The notes beneath the pieces were generated by a model. The model was given only the letters and a program-made list of their open reading frames with translations. It made no database searches and was not told the origin of the DNA. A stretch of DNA of 64,000 nt from [Mycobacterium] stephanolepidis (GTDB lineage Bacteria > Actinomycetota > Actinomycetes > Mycobacteriales > Mycobacteriaceae). The stretch's first letter is position 1, and each line of letters begins with the position of its first letter. Shown in pieces: positions 20,372 to 27,599 of the stretch. A program made the position numbers and the translations under genes. The stretch is taken from the NCBI RefSeq assembly GCF_002356335.1, contig NZ_AP018165.1, forward strand, positions 2,604,001 to 2,668,000, given 5' to 3'.

Positions 20372-20750
20372 CAACTCCCGTCACCTGATCGCGGCAGCCA
20401 AGAAGCGCAGCGAGGAATCGGTCGAGCGTGTACATGCCGCGATCCGAGAGCTGTACCGCAGCGGTGAACCCGTCAGTATCTCGAAAGTCGCTCGTCGCGC
20501 AAATGTCTCGCGAACATTCCTGCACTCGCACCCCGACTTGATGACGACTGTTCGCGATTTGCAGGCACGTAATCCCGGTCCTGAACCGATCCCCGCCCGC
20601 CAGCGAGCCAGCGAGCGATCCCTGCTCACTCGCATCGCCGCGTTGACCGACCGAAACAAGAAGCTCCGCCGTGAAAACGAAGCACTGCGCCGCAAAATCG
20701 AAGTGGCGCACGGTGATCTACGAGATCTCAAGCACCGCCCGCCAGCGTGA
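20361..20750 (+). CDS. tnpC: Tn554-type accessory transposition protein TnpC
   Basis: A 129-residue basic protein. The N-terminal half has a helix-turn-helix-like segment (EPVSISKVARRANVSRTFLHSHPDL), and the C-terminal half is a charged coiled coil (ALTDRNKKLRRENEALRRKIEVAHGDLRDL). This matches the small third protein of Tn554-type trios (DUF6262-like), which influences transposition efficiency and orientation. The ATG at 20361 lies inside the 3' end of tnpB, and a longer upstream start is less likely. Role inferred from family and position. Confidence 0.85.
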   Translation: MRADNSRHLIAAAKKRSEESVERVHAAIRELYRSGEPVSISKVARRANVSRTFLHSHPDLMTTVRDLQARNPGPEPIPARQRASERSLLTRIAALTDRNKKLRRENEALRRKIEVAHGDLRDLKHRPPA

Positions 20751-20820
20751 GGATGATGGCCTCAGGCCCGGGCCCGGCAACCAGACACCACCGCCTGACC
20801 TCGGTCTGTTGTCACCGAAG

Positions 20821-20846
20821 GATCTGTCAGATTAACGGTGGATCTG
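20821..20846. repeat. IS256 left terminal inverted repeat
   Basis: The left end contains CTGTC-N5-AACGGTGGATCTG. It pairs with the complement of the right end at 22168-22193, with about five mismatches in 26 bases. Confidence 0.85.
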
Positions 20847-20856
20847 CTTGGCATGG

Positions 20857-22125
20857 TTAGTTATTCGCTGCCGGGGTAATCCGGCCTTCGAACGCGATAG
20901 CGAATGCGTTCAAAGCTGGTTTCCGCCGCATGGCCCATCGTGCCCTACCTTTGCCGGTGGGGTCTAGTGATCGGGTGACCAGATACAGGCACTTGAGAGC
21001 TGCTTGCTCGGTGGGGAAATGACCGCGGGCGCGGATTGCCCGGCGGTAGCGGGCGTTGACCGATTCGATAGCGTTCGTGGAGCAGATGACTCGCCGGATC
21101 TCGGTGTCGTAGTCCAGGAACGGCACGAACTCGCTCCAGGCGTTCTCCCAGAGTCGCATGATCGCCGGATAGCGTTGGCCCCATTTGCCGCTGAACTCGA
21201 CGAAGCGTTCTTTGGCCGCGGCCTCGGTCGCTGCGGTGTAGACCGGCCGCAGATCGCGGGCCATCTCGTCCCAGTATTTGCGGGATGCGTAGCGAAAGGT
21301 ATTGCGGATCAAATGGATAACGCAGGTCTGGATCACAGCAGCGGGCCAGACAGTGTTGATCGACTCGGGTAAGCCTTTGAGTCCGTCACAGACCACGATG
21401 CACACATCGGCGGTGCCACGGTTCTTGATCTCGGTCAAGACAGCAAGCCAGTATTTGGCGCCTTCACCGCCGTCCCCGGCCCACAAGCCCAGGATGTCCC
21501 GTTCACCTGCGGTGGTGACGCCGATGGCGACATAGACCGGCCGGTTGGCGACCTGGCCGTCGCGGATCTTGACGTGGATAGCGTCGATGAACATCACCGG
21601 ATACACCGAATCTAGTGGCCGCCCTGCCCATTCGGCCATTTCTCCGACCACCTTATCGGTGATCTTCGAGATCGTGTCCTTCGAGACGTCAGCACCATAG
21701 ACCTCACCGAAATGAGCGGCGACTTCGCCGGTGGTCAGCCCTTTGGCGGTCAGGGACAAGATGATCTGATCGATCCCGGTCAGCCGGCGCTGGCGTTTCC
21801 GGACGATCTTCGGATCAAAGCGGGCGTCGGTATCGCGGGGCACCTCGATTTGCACCGGCCCGATCTCGGTCAGCACCGTTTTCTCGCGGACCCCGTTGCG
21901 GGAGTTCCCGCCATTACGGCCCGCCACCTGGTGTTTTTCATAGCCCAGGTGTTCATCCATCTCCGCTTGCAGCGCGGACTCCAACACCTGTTTGGTGAGC
22001 GCATTGAGCAACCCGTCCGGGCCGACCAGCTCCACACCCTGCTCGCCGGCTTGGGCCAGCAACTGCGCGGCCACCGCCGCGGTATCAATCTGATTCGCCA
22101 TGTCATCCATGGTTTCGGTCATCAT
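20857..22125 (-). CDS. IS256-family (Mutator-type) transposase
   Basis: A 422-residue DDE transposase. The N-terminal part has the conserved EMDEHLGYEKH...NSRNG and VPRDTDARFDPKIVRKRQRR; the middle has GLTTGEVAAHFGEVYGADVSKDTIS. The catalytic acids are in VMFIDAIHVKIRDG (first Asp), VVCDGLKGLPESI (second Asp) and, near the C-terminus, the Glu of STNAIESVNARYRRAIRARGHFPTE. The ATG at 22125 follows a GGAAGGA ribosome site; a GTG at 22176 lies inside the terminal repeat and is unlikely. The gene looks intact. Confidence 0.95.
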   Translation of the reverse strand: MMTETMDDMANQIDTAAVAAQLLAQAGEQGVELVGPDGLLNALTKQVLESALQAEMDEHLGYEKHQVAGRNGGNSRNGVREKTVLTEIGPVQIEVPRDTDARFDPKIVRKRQRRLTGIDQIILSLTAKGLTTGEVAAHFGEVYGADVSKDTISKITDKVVGEMAEWAGRPLDSVYPVMFIDAIHVKIRDGQVANRPVYVAIGVTTAGERDILGLWAGDGGEGAKYWLAVLTEIKNRGTADVCIVVCDGLKGLPESINTVWPAAVIQTCVIHLIRNTFRYASRKYWDEMARDLRPVYTAATEAAAKERFVEFSGKWGQRYPAIMRLWENAWSEFVPFLDYDTEIRRVICSTNAIESVNARYRRAIRARGHFPTEQAALKCLYLVTRSLDPTGKGRARWAMRRKPALNAFAIAFEGRITPAANN

Positions 22126-22167
22126 CAGTCCTTCCCGCCAAGCAACGCCCGGCGTGTTGAACCAAGT

Positions 22168-22193
22168 CAGATCCACCGTTTTTCAGACAGTCC
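22168..22193. repeat. IS256 right terminal inverted repeat
   Basis: Inverted partner of 20821-20846, beginning CAGATCCACCGTT on the plus strand and ending with GACAG followed by a C run. Confidence 0.85.
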
Positions 22194-22254
22194 CCCCCGA
22201 ACGGCGGGGGCTATCAAGATCAGGTACCCCGGCGTTTATGGGCCGACGCTCCGA

Positions 22255-22400
22255 TCTCGGCCCGGTTTCTCTCCGAGGAGGAGCGAGTCGATGAGATCGT
22301 GTTGTCATGGTATGCCAAGCGTTAACGACCGGGGAGATCGCCGCGCACTTCGACGAACTCTGCGAAGCAAAGATATCTCCGGTGACTTTGACTGCTGATT
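22255..22400 (+). pseudogene. fragment of a second IS256-family transposase
   Basis: Plus-strand translation reads RFLSEEERVDEIVLSWYAK. After a frame slip it continues LTTGEIAAHFDELCEAKIS, then hits a stop. The second piece aligns with GLTTGEVAAHFGEVYGADVS of the intact transposase next door, and the first with the preceding VDEIVLSLYAK segment common in the family. Only about 45 residues survive, in opposite orientation to the intact copy. It is a relic of a different, diverged element. Confidence 0.75.
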
Positions 22401-22496
22401 CGAGAGTCGTTTGATCACAGATTTCGGAGTCGGTGTTGTCACGGTGAAGTCCGTGACTGTGAATTCGGGAGTCACCGGCTGTCCACGTGGTCCGAG

Positions 22497-23160
22497 TTGG
22501 ATGTCGGTGTGCGGCGTTCGGGCTCGAAGGCGGAGCTGTATGCAGCGATCCGCCGGGGCGCCCGCGTTGGCAAGTTGGCGCGGGCGATTCAGCGTGAGTA
22601 CCGGGTCTCGTGGACGACGGTGCACAAGCTCTGGGTTCGGCCTGGCCGAGCGAGCGCAAGCACTACCCCGACCGAGGCAGCAAGATCGACGACTACCGCG
22701 AGGCCATCGACGGCTAGCTGCGCGCGGATCTGACGGCCCGGCGCAAGCAACGCCACACAGCCAAGCGGATCTTCGACCGGCTACGTGATGAGCATCAAGC
22801 CGATGTGTCGTATTCGCGGGTGCGGGCTTATGTGTCGGTGCGTCGCGGGGAGATTCTGGACGAATCCGGTCGTGCCCCAGTCGAGGTGTTTGTGCCGCAG
22901 TCGCACCGCCCCGGTGACGAGGCAGAGGTCGACTTCGGTGACGTGGTGATCGAGCTGCGCGGTCAACCGGTCACGTGCGCGTTGTTCTCGCTGCGCCTGC
23001 GCCTGTCGTTCTCGGGCCGCGCACTGCACCGGGGGTTCTTCTCAGCTGGCCAGGAGGCGTTCCTGGAGGCCCACGTGCACGCTTTCGAGGTTCTTGGTGG
23101 GGTGCCGTTCGGCCGGAATCCGCTACGACAACCTGAAATCGGCGGTCTCAGCGGTGCGCG
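22497..23160 (+). pseudogene. decayed IS21-family transposase (IstA) fragment
   Basis: Pieces in two frames together form the N-terminal half of an IstA protein: SKAELYAAIRRGARVGKLARAIQREY (helix-turn-helix), then KIDDYREAIDG, an in-frame stop, RADLTARRKQRHTAKRIFDRL, SYSRVRAYVSVRRGEI, and the catalytic-domain start PGDEAEVDFGDVVIEL, then QEAFLEAHVHAFEVLGGVP and IRYDNLKSAV. At least one frameshift, one internal stop (near 22715) and a second frame slip near 23105 are present. The catalytic core beyond this point and istB are gone. The sequence switches abruptly to aldo/keto reductase near 23160. Confidence 0.82.
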
Positions 23161-23430
23161 GCTTGTACCACCGGCCGGACCCCCGAGTCCCCTTCGCCGA
23201 AGGAATTGAAGCACTGCGCGACCTGGTCGACTCGGGCGTGGTTCACCTGGCCGGCATCTCGAATGTGAATGTGGACCAGATCCGGCTCGCGCATTCGATC
23301 CTCGGCGATCGCCTTGTGGCCGTGCAGAATCAGTACTCCCCCGCGTTCCGCACCAGCCAGGATGAACTTCGGTACACCACCGAACTCGGATTGTCCTTCC
23401 TTCCGTACAGCCCTTTGGGAGGAATCGCGC
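23160..23430 (+). pseudogene. internal fragment of an aldo/keto reductase
   Basis: The frame continuing from the IS21 relic reads LYHRPDPRVPFAEGIEALRDLVDSGVVHLAGISNVNVDQIRLA, then VAVQNQYSPAFRTSQDELRYTTELGLSFLPYSPLGGIA. This is typical of the middle of an NADP-dependent aldo/keto reductase: HRPD at the strand-5 position, GISN, QNQYSP and the SPLGG loop. Both the N-terminal part with the catalytic Asp/Tyr/Lys/His and the C-terminal nucleotide-binding end are missing. It is a truncated passenger gene cut by the IS21 element. Confidence 0.78.
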
Positions 23431-23793
23431 GGGCCGGCGACGGATGTGGTGGAAAGGATCCAGTCGACCCATCAGCTCAGGGAATTCATCGAGGACCCGA
23501 CGACCGTCGTGGCGAGCCCCCCACAAGGTATGGGGTCCGCAAACCGACGACCTGGTGCCGCAGTTGCGCAAAAGGCTGGTCACCGAAGGGTTCTGCGCGC
23601 CCGTCGTCCGTGATGCCACCGTCGGTCCGCGGCATTCAACCCGCGGCGATGGGGCGGCGGATGTCGACGATGGCGGGTCCCCGGCCACCTGCGTCGCTTG
23701 CGATGACGTTTTACCAAATCTGCTCAACCACACCCATCGTCTATCAACCAGCGGGGACACCGCGCGGTTCTGGCGGGGATACGTGGCGGATGT
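23431..23793. other. degenerate region without recognisable gene
   Basis: About 360 bases between the reductase fragment and the LysR stop. Short open stretches in two plus-strand frames (VVERIQSTHQLREFIEDPTTVV and KVWGPQTDDLVPQLRKRL) look protein-like but change frame and have no start or recognisable family. They are most likely remains of another deleted gene. Confidence 0.5.
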
Positions 23794-24669
23794 CTAGCGG
23801 GTCGACTTGAGAAAGGCCGCGAAGCGCTCAGCGGGCGCTGACATGGCCCGCCGCTGTGGCCAGGCCAACCCGATGGGGCGCTTCGCTTGAGGGTTGGACA
23901 AGGCGACGTACACCGCCATCGGCTCACAGCGATGCGGCGGTGGGACGGGAACAACGGCGATGCCCAGACCGGCGGCGACCAGCCCTTCGACGGTGGCAAT
24001 CTCGGAAGCCTCGAATACGACCGCGGGCCTGATGTCCTCTGCGGCCCACAGAGCATCGGTGATCTGGCGTAACGCGAAATGCTCACCGAGGGCGATGAAG
24101 GATTCATCGCCGGTCTCGGCCAGGTCGACCCGGCGCCGTCTAGCCAAGCGGTGATCCTGGGGCACCACTAAGCACAATCGCTCGGTCAGAAGTTCATGCC
24201 AGCCGAAGTCGTGTCCATTGGGACGCGGGCCGGTGATGGCGAGGTCCACTTGGCCGTTGCCGAGCAGTTCGATGATCTCGTGCCCGGCCGCTTGCTGCAG
24301 CTCGAACCGAACCTGCGCGGCATCAACGCGAAACCGGCGCAGTGCATCGGGGACAAAAGAACTGGCCATCGAGTGCAGGAAAGCGAGGCGGACCGTCCCG
24401 CTGTCGGGGTCACGCAGGGCGGCGATCCGTTCCGCAGCCGCGTGGATCTCCGCCAAGCCGCGGCGCGAATGCTCGAGCATGATGCCGCCGCAATTATTGA
24501 GTCGGAGTCGGTGATTGACCCTGTCGAATAGTGGAGCACCCACCTGGCGTTCTAACCGTTTGAGCGCTCGCGACAGTGTGGGCTGCGCAATGTTGACTCG
24601 CTCGGCGGCGTCGGTCATGTGCTGGGTTTCGGCGAGGACAACAAACCACTGCAGTTCATCGACATTCAT
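23794..24669 (-). CDS. LysR-family regulator of the itaconate-type operon
   Basis: A 291-residue LysR protein. The winged helix reads VLAETQHMTDAAERVNIAQPTLSRALKRLERQVGAPLFDR (residues 10-50), followed by the effector domain starting TVRLAFLHSMASSFVPDALRRF. The ATG at 24669 gives the standard MNVDELQWFVVLAE start; an ATG at 24693 is an alternative. It is divergent from the MaoC-lyase-ACAD-CoA transferase genes. In Pseudomonas and Yersinia the itaconate cluster also has a divergent LysR activator (RipR/ItcR), so the same role is inferred: activation in response to itaconate or its CoA ester. Confidence 0.9.
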   Translation of the reverse strand: MNVDELQWFVVLAETQHMTDAAERVNIAQPTLSRALKRLERQVGAPLFDRVNHRLRLNNCGGIMLEHSRRGLAEIHAAAERIAALRDPDSGTVRLAFLHSMASSFVPDALRRFRVDAAQVRFELQQAAGHEIIELLGNGQVDLAITGPRPNGHDFGWHELLTERLCLVVPQDHRLARRRRVDLAETGDESFIALGEHFALRQITDALWAAEDIRPAVVFEASEIATVEGLVAAGLGIAVVPVPPPHRCEPMAVYVALSNPQAKRPIGLAWPQRRAMSAPAERFAAFLKSTR

Positions 24670-24853
24670 CACTGAATCATGCGCCAAATGCATGGATATT
24701 CCACCACTACGGCGCAAAAGTAATGAGCATTGGACGCTGATCTGCACGCCTCAGCCAACAACGCCGTCCCCGATACCAGTAGGGCTGCGCGTCCGCACCG
24801 AACTGCGGCTTAGGCGCAGGGTGCACGGGCGGGCGCTGGACGAACCGAAGGTA

Positions 24854-24874
24854 TTGATGCACAAATGGCATCAA
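24854..24874. promoter_or_regulatory. candidate LysR operator of the itaconate-type operon
   Basis: A perfect seven-base dyad TTGATGC-N7-GCATCAA stands about 80 bases before the first gene. Size, symmetry and position are those of a LysR recognition site. It is the strongest dyad I saw in the divergent intergenic region. Confidence 0.6.
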
Positions 24875-24880
24875 CTCGAG

Positions 24881-24903
24881 AAAATATTATCATTTTACGC
24901 ATG
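24881..24903 (+). promoter_or_regulatory. AT-rich promoter region with small dyad
   Basis: Immediately after the operator is AAAAT-ATTATC-ATTTT, a five-base dyad in unusually AT-rich DNA for this genome. It contains a TATTAT hexamer that could be a -10 element or LysR activation site. Support is by composition and position only. Confidence 0.35.
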
Positions 24904-24954
24904 GCGATTCTTTTGCTTAACTCAAAACAACTCGCCAACCACCTCAGGGAGCAC

Positions 24955-25539
24955 ATGATGGCCGACGTAGATCAGCGCAGTTCCGCCGAACCTGTCTTGG
25001 GCTGGCAGGGACGGTACTTCGAAGACTTCGTAGTTGGGGACGTGTATCAGCATCCCTTGGGCCGCACGGTCATCCAGACCGACAACATTTGGCTGACACT
25101 GCTGACGCAGAACACCGCGCCGCTGCATTTCGATACTCATTACGCCGCGCAGACCGAGTTCGGTAAACCACTGGTTGATTCCACGTTCACGCTCGCGTTG
25201 GTCACCGGGCAAAGCGTCGTTGATCTGTCTCAGCATGTGATGGCCAACCTCGGCTGGGACCGGGTGCGCATGCCCAATCCGCTGTTCGAGGGCGAGACCG
25301 TGTACTCACAGTCGGAGGTGCTGTCCGCCCGGCCGTCCAAGTCGCGCCCCAGCGTCGGCATCGTGGAGGTGCGGACGGTGGGATACACCGCGGAGGGCAA
25401 GATCGTCATCACATTCGAACGTAGTTTCCTGGTGTATCGCCGCGGACATGGACCGAAATTCGCAGCTGCTCAACCTGTTTGGGATGACCGATCCCGGGCG
25501 GCTGCCAGCGTGCCCGATCAGGGCAGTGAGGTGCGGTGA
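24955..25539 (+). CDS. ich: MaoC-family hydratase, probable itaconyl-CoA hydratase
   Basis: A 194-residue hot-dog-fold hydratase. RYFEDFVVGDVYQHPLGRTV leads into the hydratase motif NTAPLHFDTHYAAQTEFGKPLVDS, with the MaoC catalytic Asp/His pair in F-D-T-H-Y. The ATG at 24955 (followed by a second ATG) has AGGGAG six to eight bases upstream. A longer frame from 24865 begins inside the operator and is rejected. In the itaconate pathway this enzyme hydrates itaconyl-CoA (via mesaconyl-CoA) to citramalyl-CoA. The family is clear; the substrate is inferred from the neighbouring lyase and CoA-transferase genes. Confidence 0.8.
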   Translation: MMADVDQRSSAEPVLGWQGRYFEDFVVGDVYQHPLGRTVIQTDNIWLTLLTQNTAPLHFDTHYAAQTEFGKPLVDSTFTLALVTGQSVVDLSQHVMANLGWDRVRMPNPLFEGETVYSQSEVLSARPSKSRPSVGIVEVRTVGYTAEGKIVITFERSFLVYRRGHGPKFAAAQPVWDDRSRAAASVPDQGSEVR

Positions 25540-26375
25540 TGACGTCAGGTACCGCTCACCGGTCGTGGCTCTACGTCCCCGGCGATCGTGGTGACCGATT
25601 CCCGAAGGCAGCCGGCAGCGGAGCGGACGTGGTCATCTGTGACCTCGAGGACGCGGTGGCTCAGGCTGACAAGAATTCAGCGCGCGATGCAGTGGCCGAG
25701 TGGCTCCGCGACAACCGAGCCGCAGTGCGGGTGAACGGCATCGACACTCCATGGCATGCCGATGACATCGCCGCGGTCACCGACGCGCCGGGGCTGAGGG
25801 CAGTCATCGTCCCCAAGTCTGCGCACCCGGACCAGATCGCCGAAGTATCACACAGCCTTGGCGGCCATATCCCTTTGGTGCCGTTGATCGAAAGCGCTGC
25901 TGGGGTGTCGAACGCCTCAGCGATTGCAGCGAGTTCCAATGTGTCAACTCTCGCCTTTGGGAGCATCGATTTCGCCCTCGATTTGGGTATCGACGGAGTC
26001 GAGGAGGATGAGCAGGCCCTGCTGTACGCACGGTCGGTACTGGTGATCGCCTGCCGACAGACAGATATCGGGGCCCCCATCGACGGGGTGACCGTGACCC
26101 TGACCGACCCGGACGTCGTACGCCACGACGCCGAACGGGCCCGCAGGCTGGGATTCGCCGGCAAGCAGTGCATCCATCCGCGCCAGATCGCCACCGTCAA
26201 CGCGGTGTTCACGCCCTCACTCGAGGCAGTCGCTCGAGCCCGGGACATCGTCGAGGCAGCCCGGAAAGCGCACGGGTCGGCAGTCGAACTCGACGGCCAG
26301 ATGATCGACAAACCGCGCATTGACCAAGCGCACCGCATCCTTGACACCGCCGAGATTCGTGGCGCACTCAACTAA
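25539..26375 (+). CDS. ccl: HpcH/CitE-family lyase, probable citramalyl-CoA lyase
   Basis: A 278-residue TIM-barrel CoA-ester lyase. Motifs in order: SWLYVPGDRGDRFPKAAGSGADVVICDLEDAV at the N-terminus; AVRVNG with the conserved Arg; VPLIESAAG with a metal-ligand Glu; AFGSIDFALDLG with a metal-ligand Asp; GKQCIHPRQI near the C-terminus. The stop of the hydratase gene (25537-25539) overlaps the ATG at 25539 by one base, so translation is coupled; a GTG at 25536 is a second option. By context it would split citramalyl-CoA to acetyl-CoA and pyruvate. Malyl-CoA or hydroxymethylglutaryl-CoA-like substrates are alternatives. Confidence 0.8.
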   Translation: MTSGTAHRSWLYVPGDRGDRFPKAAGSGADVVICDLEDAVAQADKNSARDAVAEWLRDNRAAVRVNGIDTPWHADDIAAVTDAPGLRAVIVPKSAHPDQIAEVSHSLGGHIPLVPLIESAAGVSNASAIAASSNVSTLAFGSIDFALDLGIDGVEEDEQALLYARSVLVIACRQTDIGAPIDGVTVTLTDPDVVRHDAERARRLGFAGKQCIHPRQIATVNAVFTPSLEAVARARDIVEAARKAHGSAVELDGQMIDKPRIDQAHRILDTAEIRGALN

Positions 26376-26396
26376 TCGGATACTAGGAGGACAGTG

Positions 26397-27587
26397 ATGA
26401 CCATCGAGTTGGCGAATTCCGCCGATAGCCCCGAACACGCAAAGTTGCGCCGCGCCGTGCGGAAATTGTGCGACCAATTCGGCGAGGACTACTGGCGAGC
26501 GCGCGACCTGAACCGCGAATATCCCGAGGAATTCGTAGAAACCCTCACCAGGGCCGGCTACCTGGCTGCCCTCATACCGATCGAGTACGGCGGGCTGGGC
26601 CTGGGTATCACCGAGGGCGGGATCATCCTGGAGGAAGTCAACCGCTCGGGCGGCCACTCAGCGGCATGTCATGCGCAGATGTACACGATGGGCGCACTGC
26701 TGCGCCACGGCAGCGATGAGCAGAAGCAACGTTATCTGCCCGAGATCGCCAAAGGAAAACTACGCCTGCAAGCGTTTTCGATCACTGAACCCGAGGCGGG
26801 GTCCAACACGCCGGACATCACCACGTTCGCAGCCAAAGACGGCGACGGCTATGTGGTCACCGGCCACAAGAACTGGACCAGCCGTGTCCTGCAGTCGGAT
26901 TTGCTGATGCTGCTGGCCCGCACCGAAGAGCGGCCGGCGGACCCGGAGAAGCGCGCCCAGGGCATGAGTCTTTTCCTGGTTGATCTGCGCGAGGTCCGCG
27001 CCAACGCCCCGGACACTTTTGTTGTCGAGCCGGTGCGCACCATGTTCAACTACGCCACCAATCAGGTCTGGTACGAGCACATGCGTATTCCTGCCTCCGC
27101 CTTGATCGGAGAAGAGGGGCAGGGATTTCGCTACGTCATCGACGGTTGGAACGCCGAACGAATCCTGCTGGCTTCCGAAGCGATCGGCGATGGTTACTGG
27201 TTTCTTGACACCGCTATCAATTACGCGCGGGAACGTGAGGTGTTCGGCCGGCCGATCGGCGCCAATCAGGGCGTGCAGTTCCCGCTTGCCCGCGCCTACA
27301 CCCAAGTCCTTGCCGCTGACATGATGCGTAACCGGGCCGCTGAACTGTTCGATGCCGGACAGAAGTGCGGCGCGGAAGCCAACACAGCGAAATTCGTCGC
27401 TTCCGAGGCGAGTTGGCAGGCCGCGCAAATCTGCTTGGACACCCACGGCGGCTACGGCTTCGTTGACAAGTACAACGTGGAGCGCAAGTTCCGCGAGACC
27501 CGGGTCTACCAGGTCGCACCCGTCAACAACAACATGATTCTGGCCTTCCTCGGACAGCACGTCCTGGGCTTGCCTCGCTCCTACTGA
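26397..27587 (+). CDS. acyl-CoA dehydrogenase of the itaconate-type operon
   Basis: A flavoprotein dehydrogenase of 396 residues with the normal three-domain ACAD layout: helical N-terminal domain, LQAFSITEPEAGSNTPDITT (FAD-binding, about 122-141), and a C-terminal helical domain with DTHGGYGFVDKYNVERKFRETRVYQVAPVNNN. The usual catalytic glutamate in YEGT is replaced by AP at the aligned position, as in a subgroup of ACADs. AGGAGG lies six bases before the ATG at 26397. A comparable ACAD gene sits in the P. aeruginosa itaconate cluster. Its reaction is unknown; a branched C5-dicarboxyl-CoA substrate is a guess. Confidence 0.85.
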   Translation: MTIELANSADSPEHAKLRRAVRKLCDQFGEDYWRARDLNREYPEEFVETLTRAGYLAALIPIEYGGLGLGITEGGIILEEVNRSGGHSAACHAQMYTMGALLRHGSDEQKQRYLPEIAKGKLRLQAFSITEPEAGSNTPDITTFAAKDGDGYVVTGHKNWTSRVLQSDLLMLLARTEERPADPEKRAQGMSLFLVDLREVRANAPDTFVVEPVRTMFNYATNQVWYEHMRIPASALIGEEGQGFRYVIDGWNAERILLASEAIGDGYWFLDTAINYAREREVFGRPIGANQGVQFPLARAYTQVLAADMMRNRAAELFDAGQKCGAEANTAKFVASEASWQAAQICLDTHGGYGFVDKYNVERKFRETRVYQVAPVNNNMILAFLGQHVLGLPRSY

Positions 27588-27599
27588 CAGGGCTCAACC

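Larger units (their letters stand above)
16898..20820 (+). mobile_element. Tn554-like transposon core (tnpA-tnpB-tnpC)
   Basis: Three overlapping genes, two tyrosine recombinases of about 366 and 761 residues and a small coiled-coil protein of 129 residues, match the Tn554 trio in order and size. Tn554-type elements insert site-specifically and lack inverted repeats and target duplications, so ends cannot be recognised by symmetry. A GATGTA hexamer at 16898-16903, which I recall as the Tn554 core, marks a possible left edge. The right edge is unknown because an IS256 element lies 70 bases after tnpC. The given limits are therefore approximate; the element may extend through later cargo. Confidence 0.6.
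20821..22193 (-). mobile_element. IS256-family insertion sequence, apparently complete
   Basis: A single transposase gene is bounded by imperfect terminal inverted repeats of about 26 bases. Left and right ends share CTGTC and then AACGGTGGATCTG. Length is about 1.37 kb, normal for IS256. No exact target duplication could be recognised; only CCGAA is shared next to both ends. It was inserted just after tnpC. Confidence 0.88.

Noticed and set aside
20815..22200. Target-site duplication of the IS256 element
   Set aside because: Only CCGAA is shared beside the two ends, with unequal spacing; no 8-9 base exact repeat could be shown.
23444..23797. 117-codon plus-strand frame before the LysR stop
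   Set aside because: No start site or family; neighbouring frames also contain protein-like pieces, so it is treated as decayed DNA.
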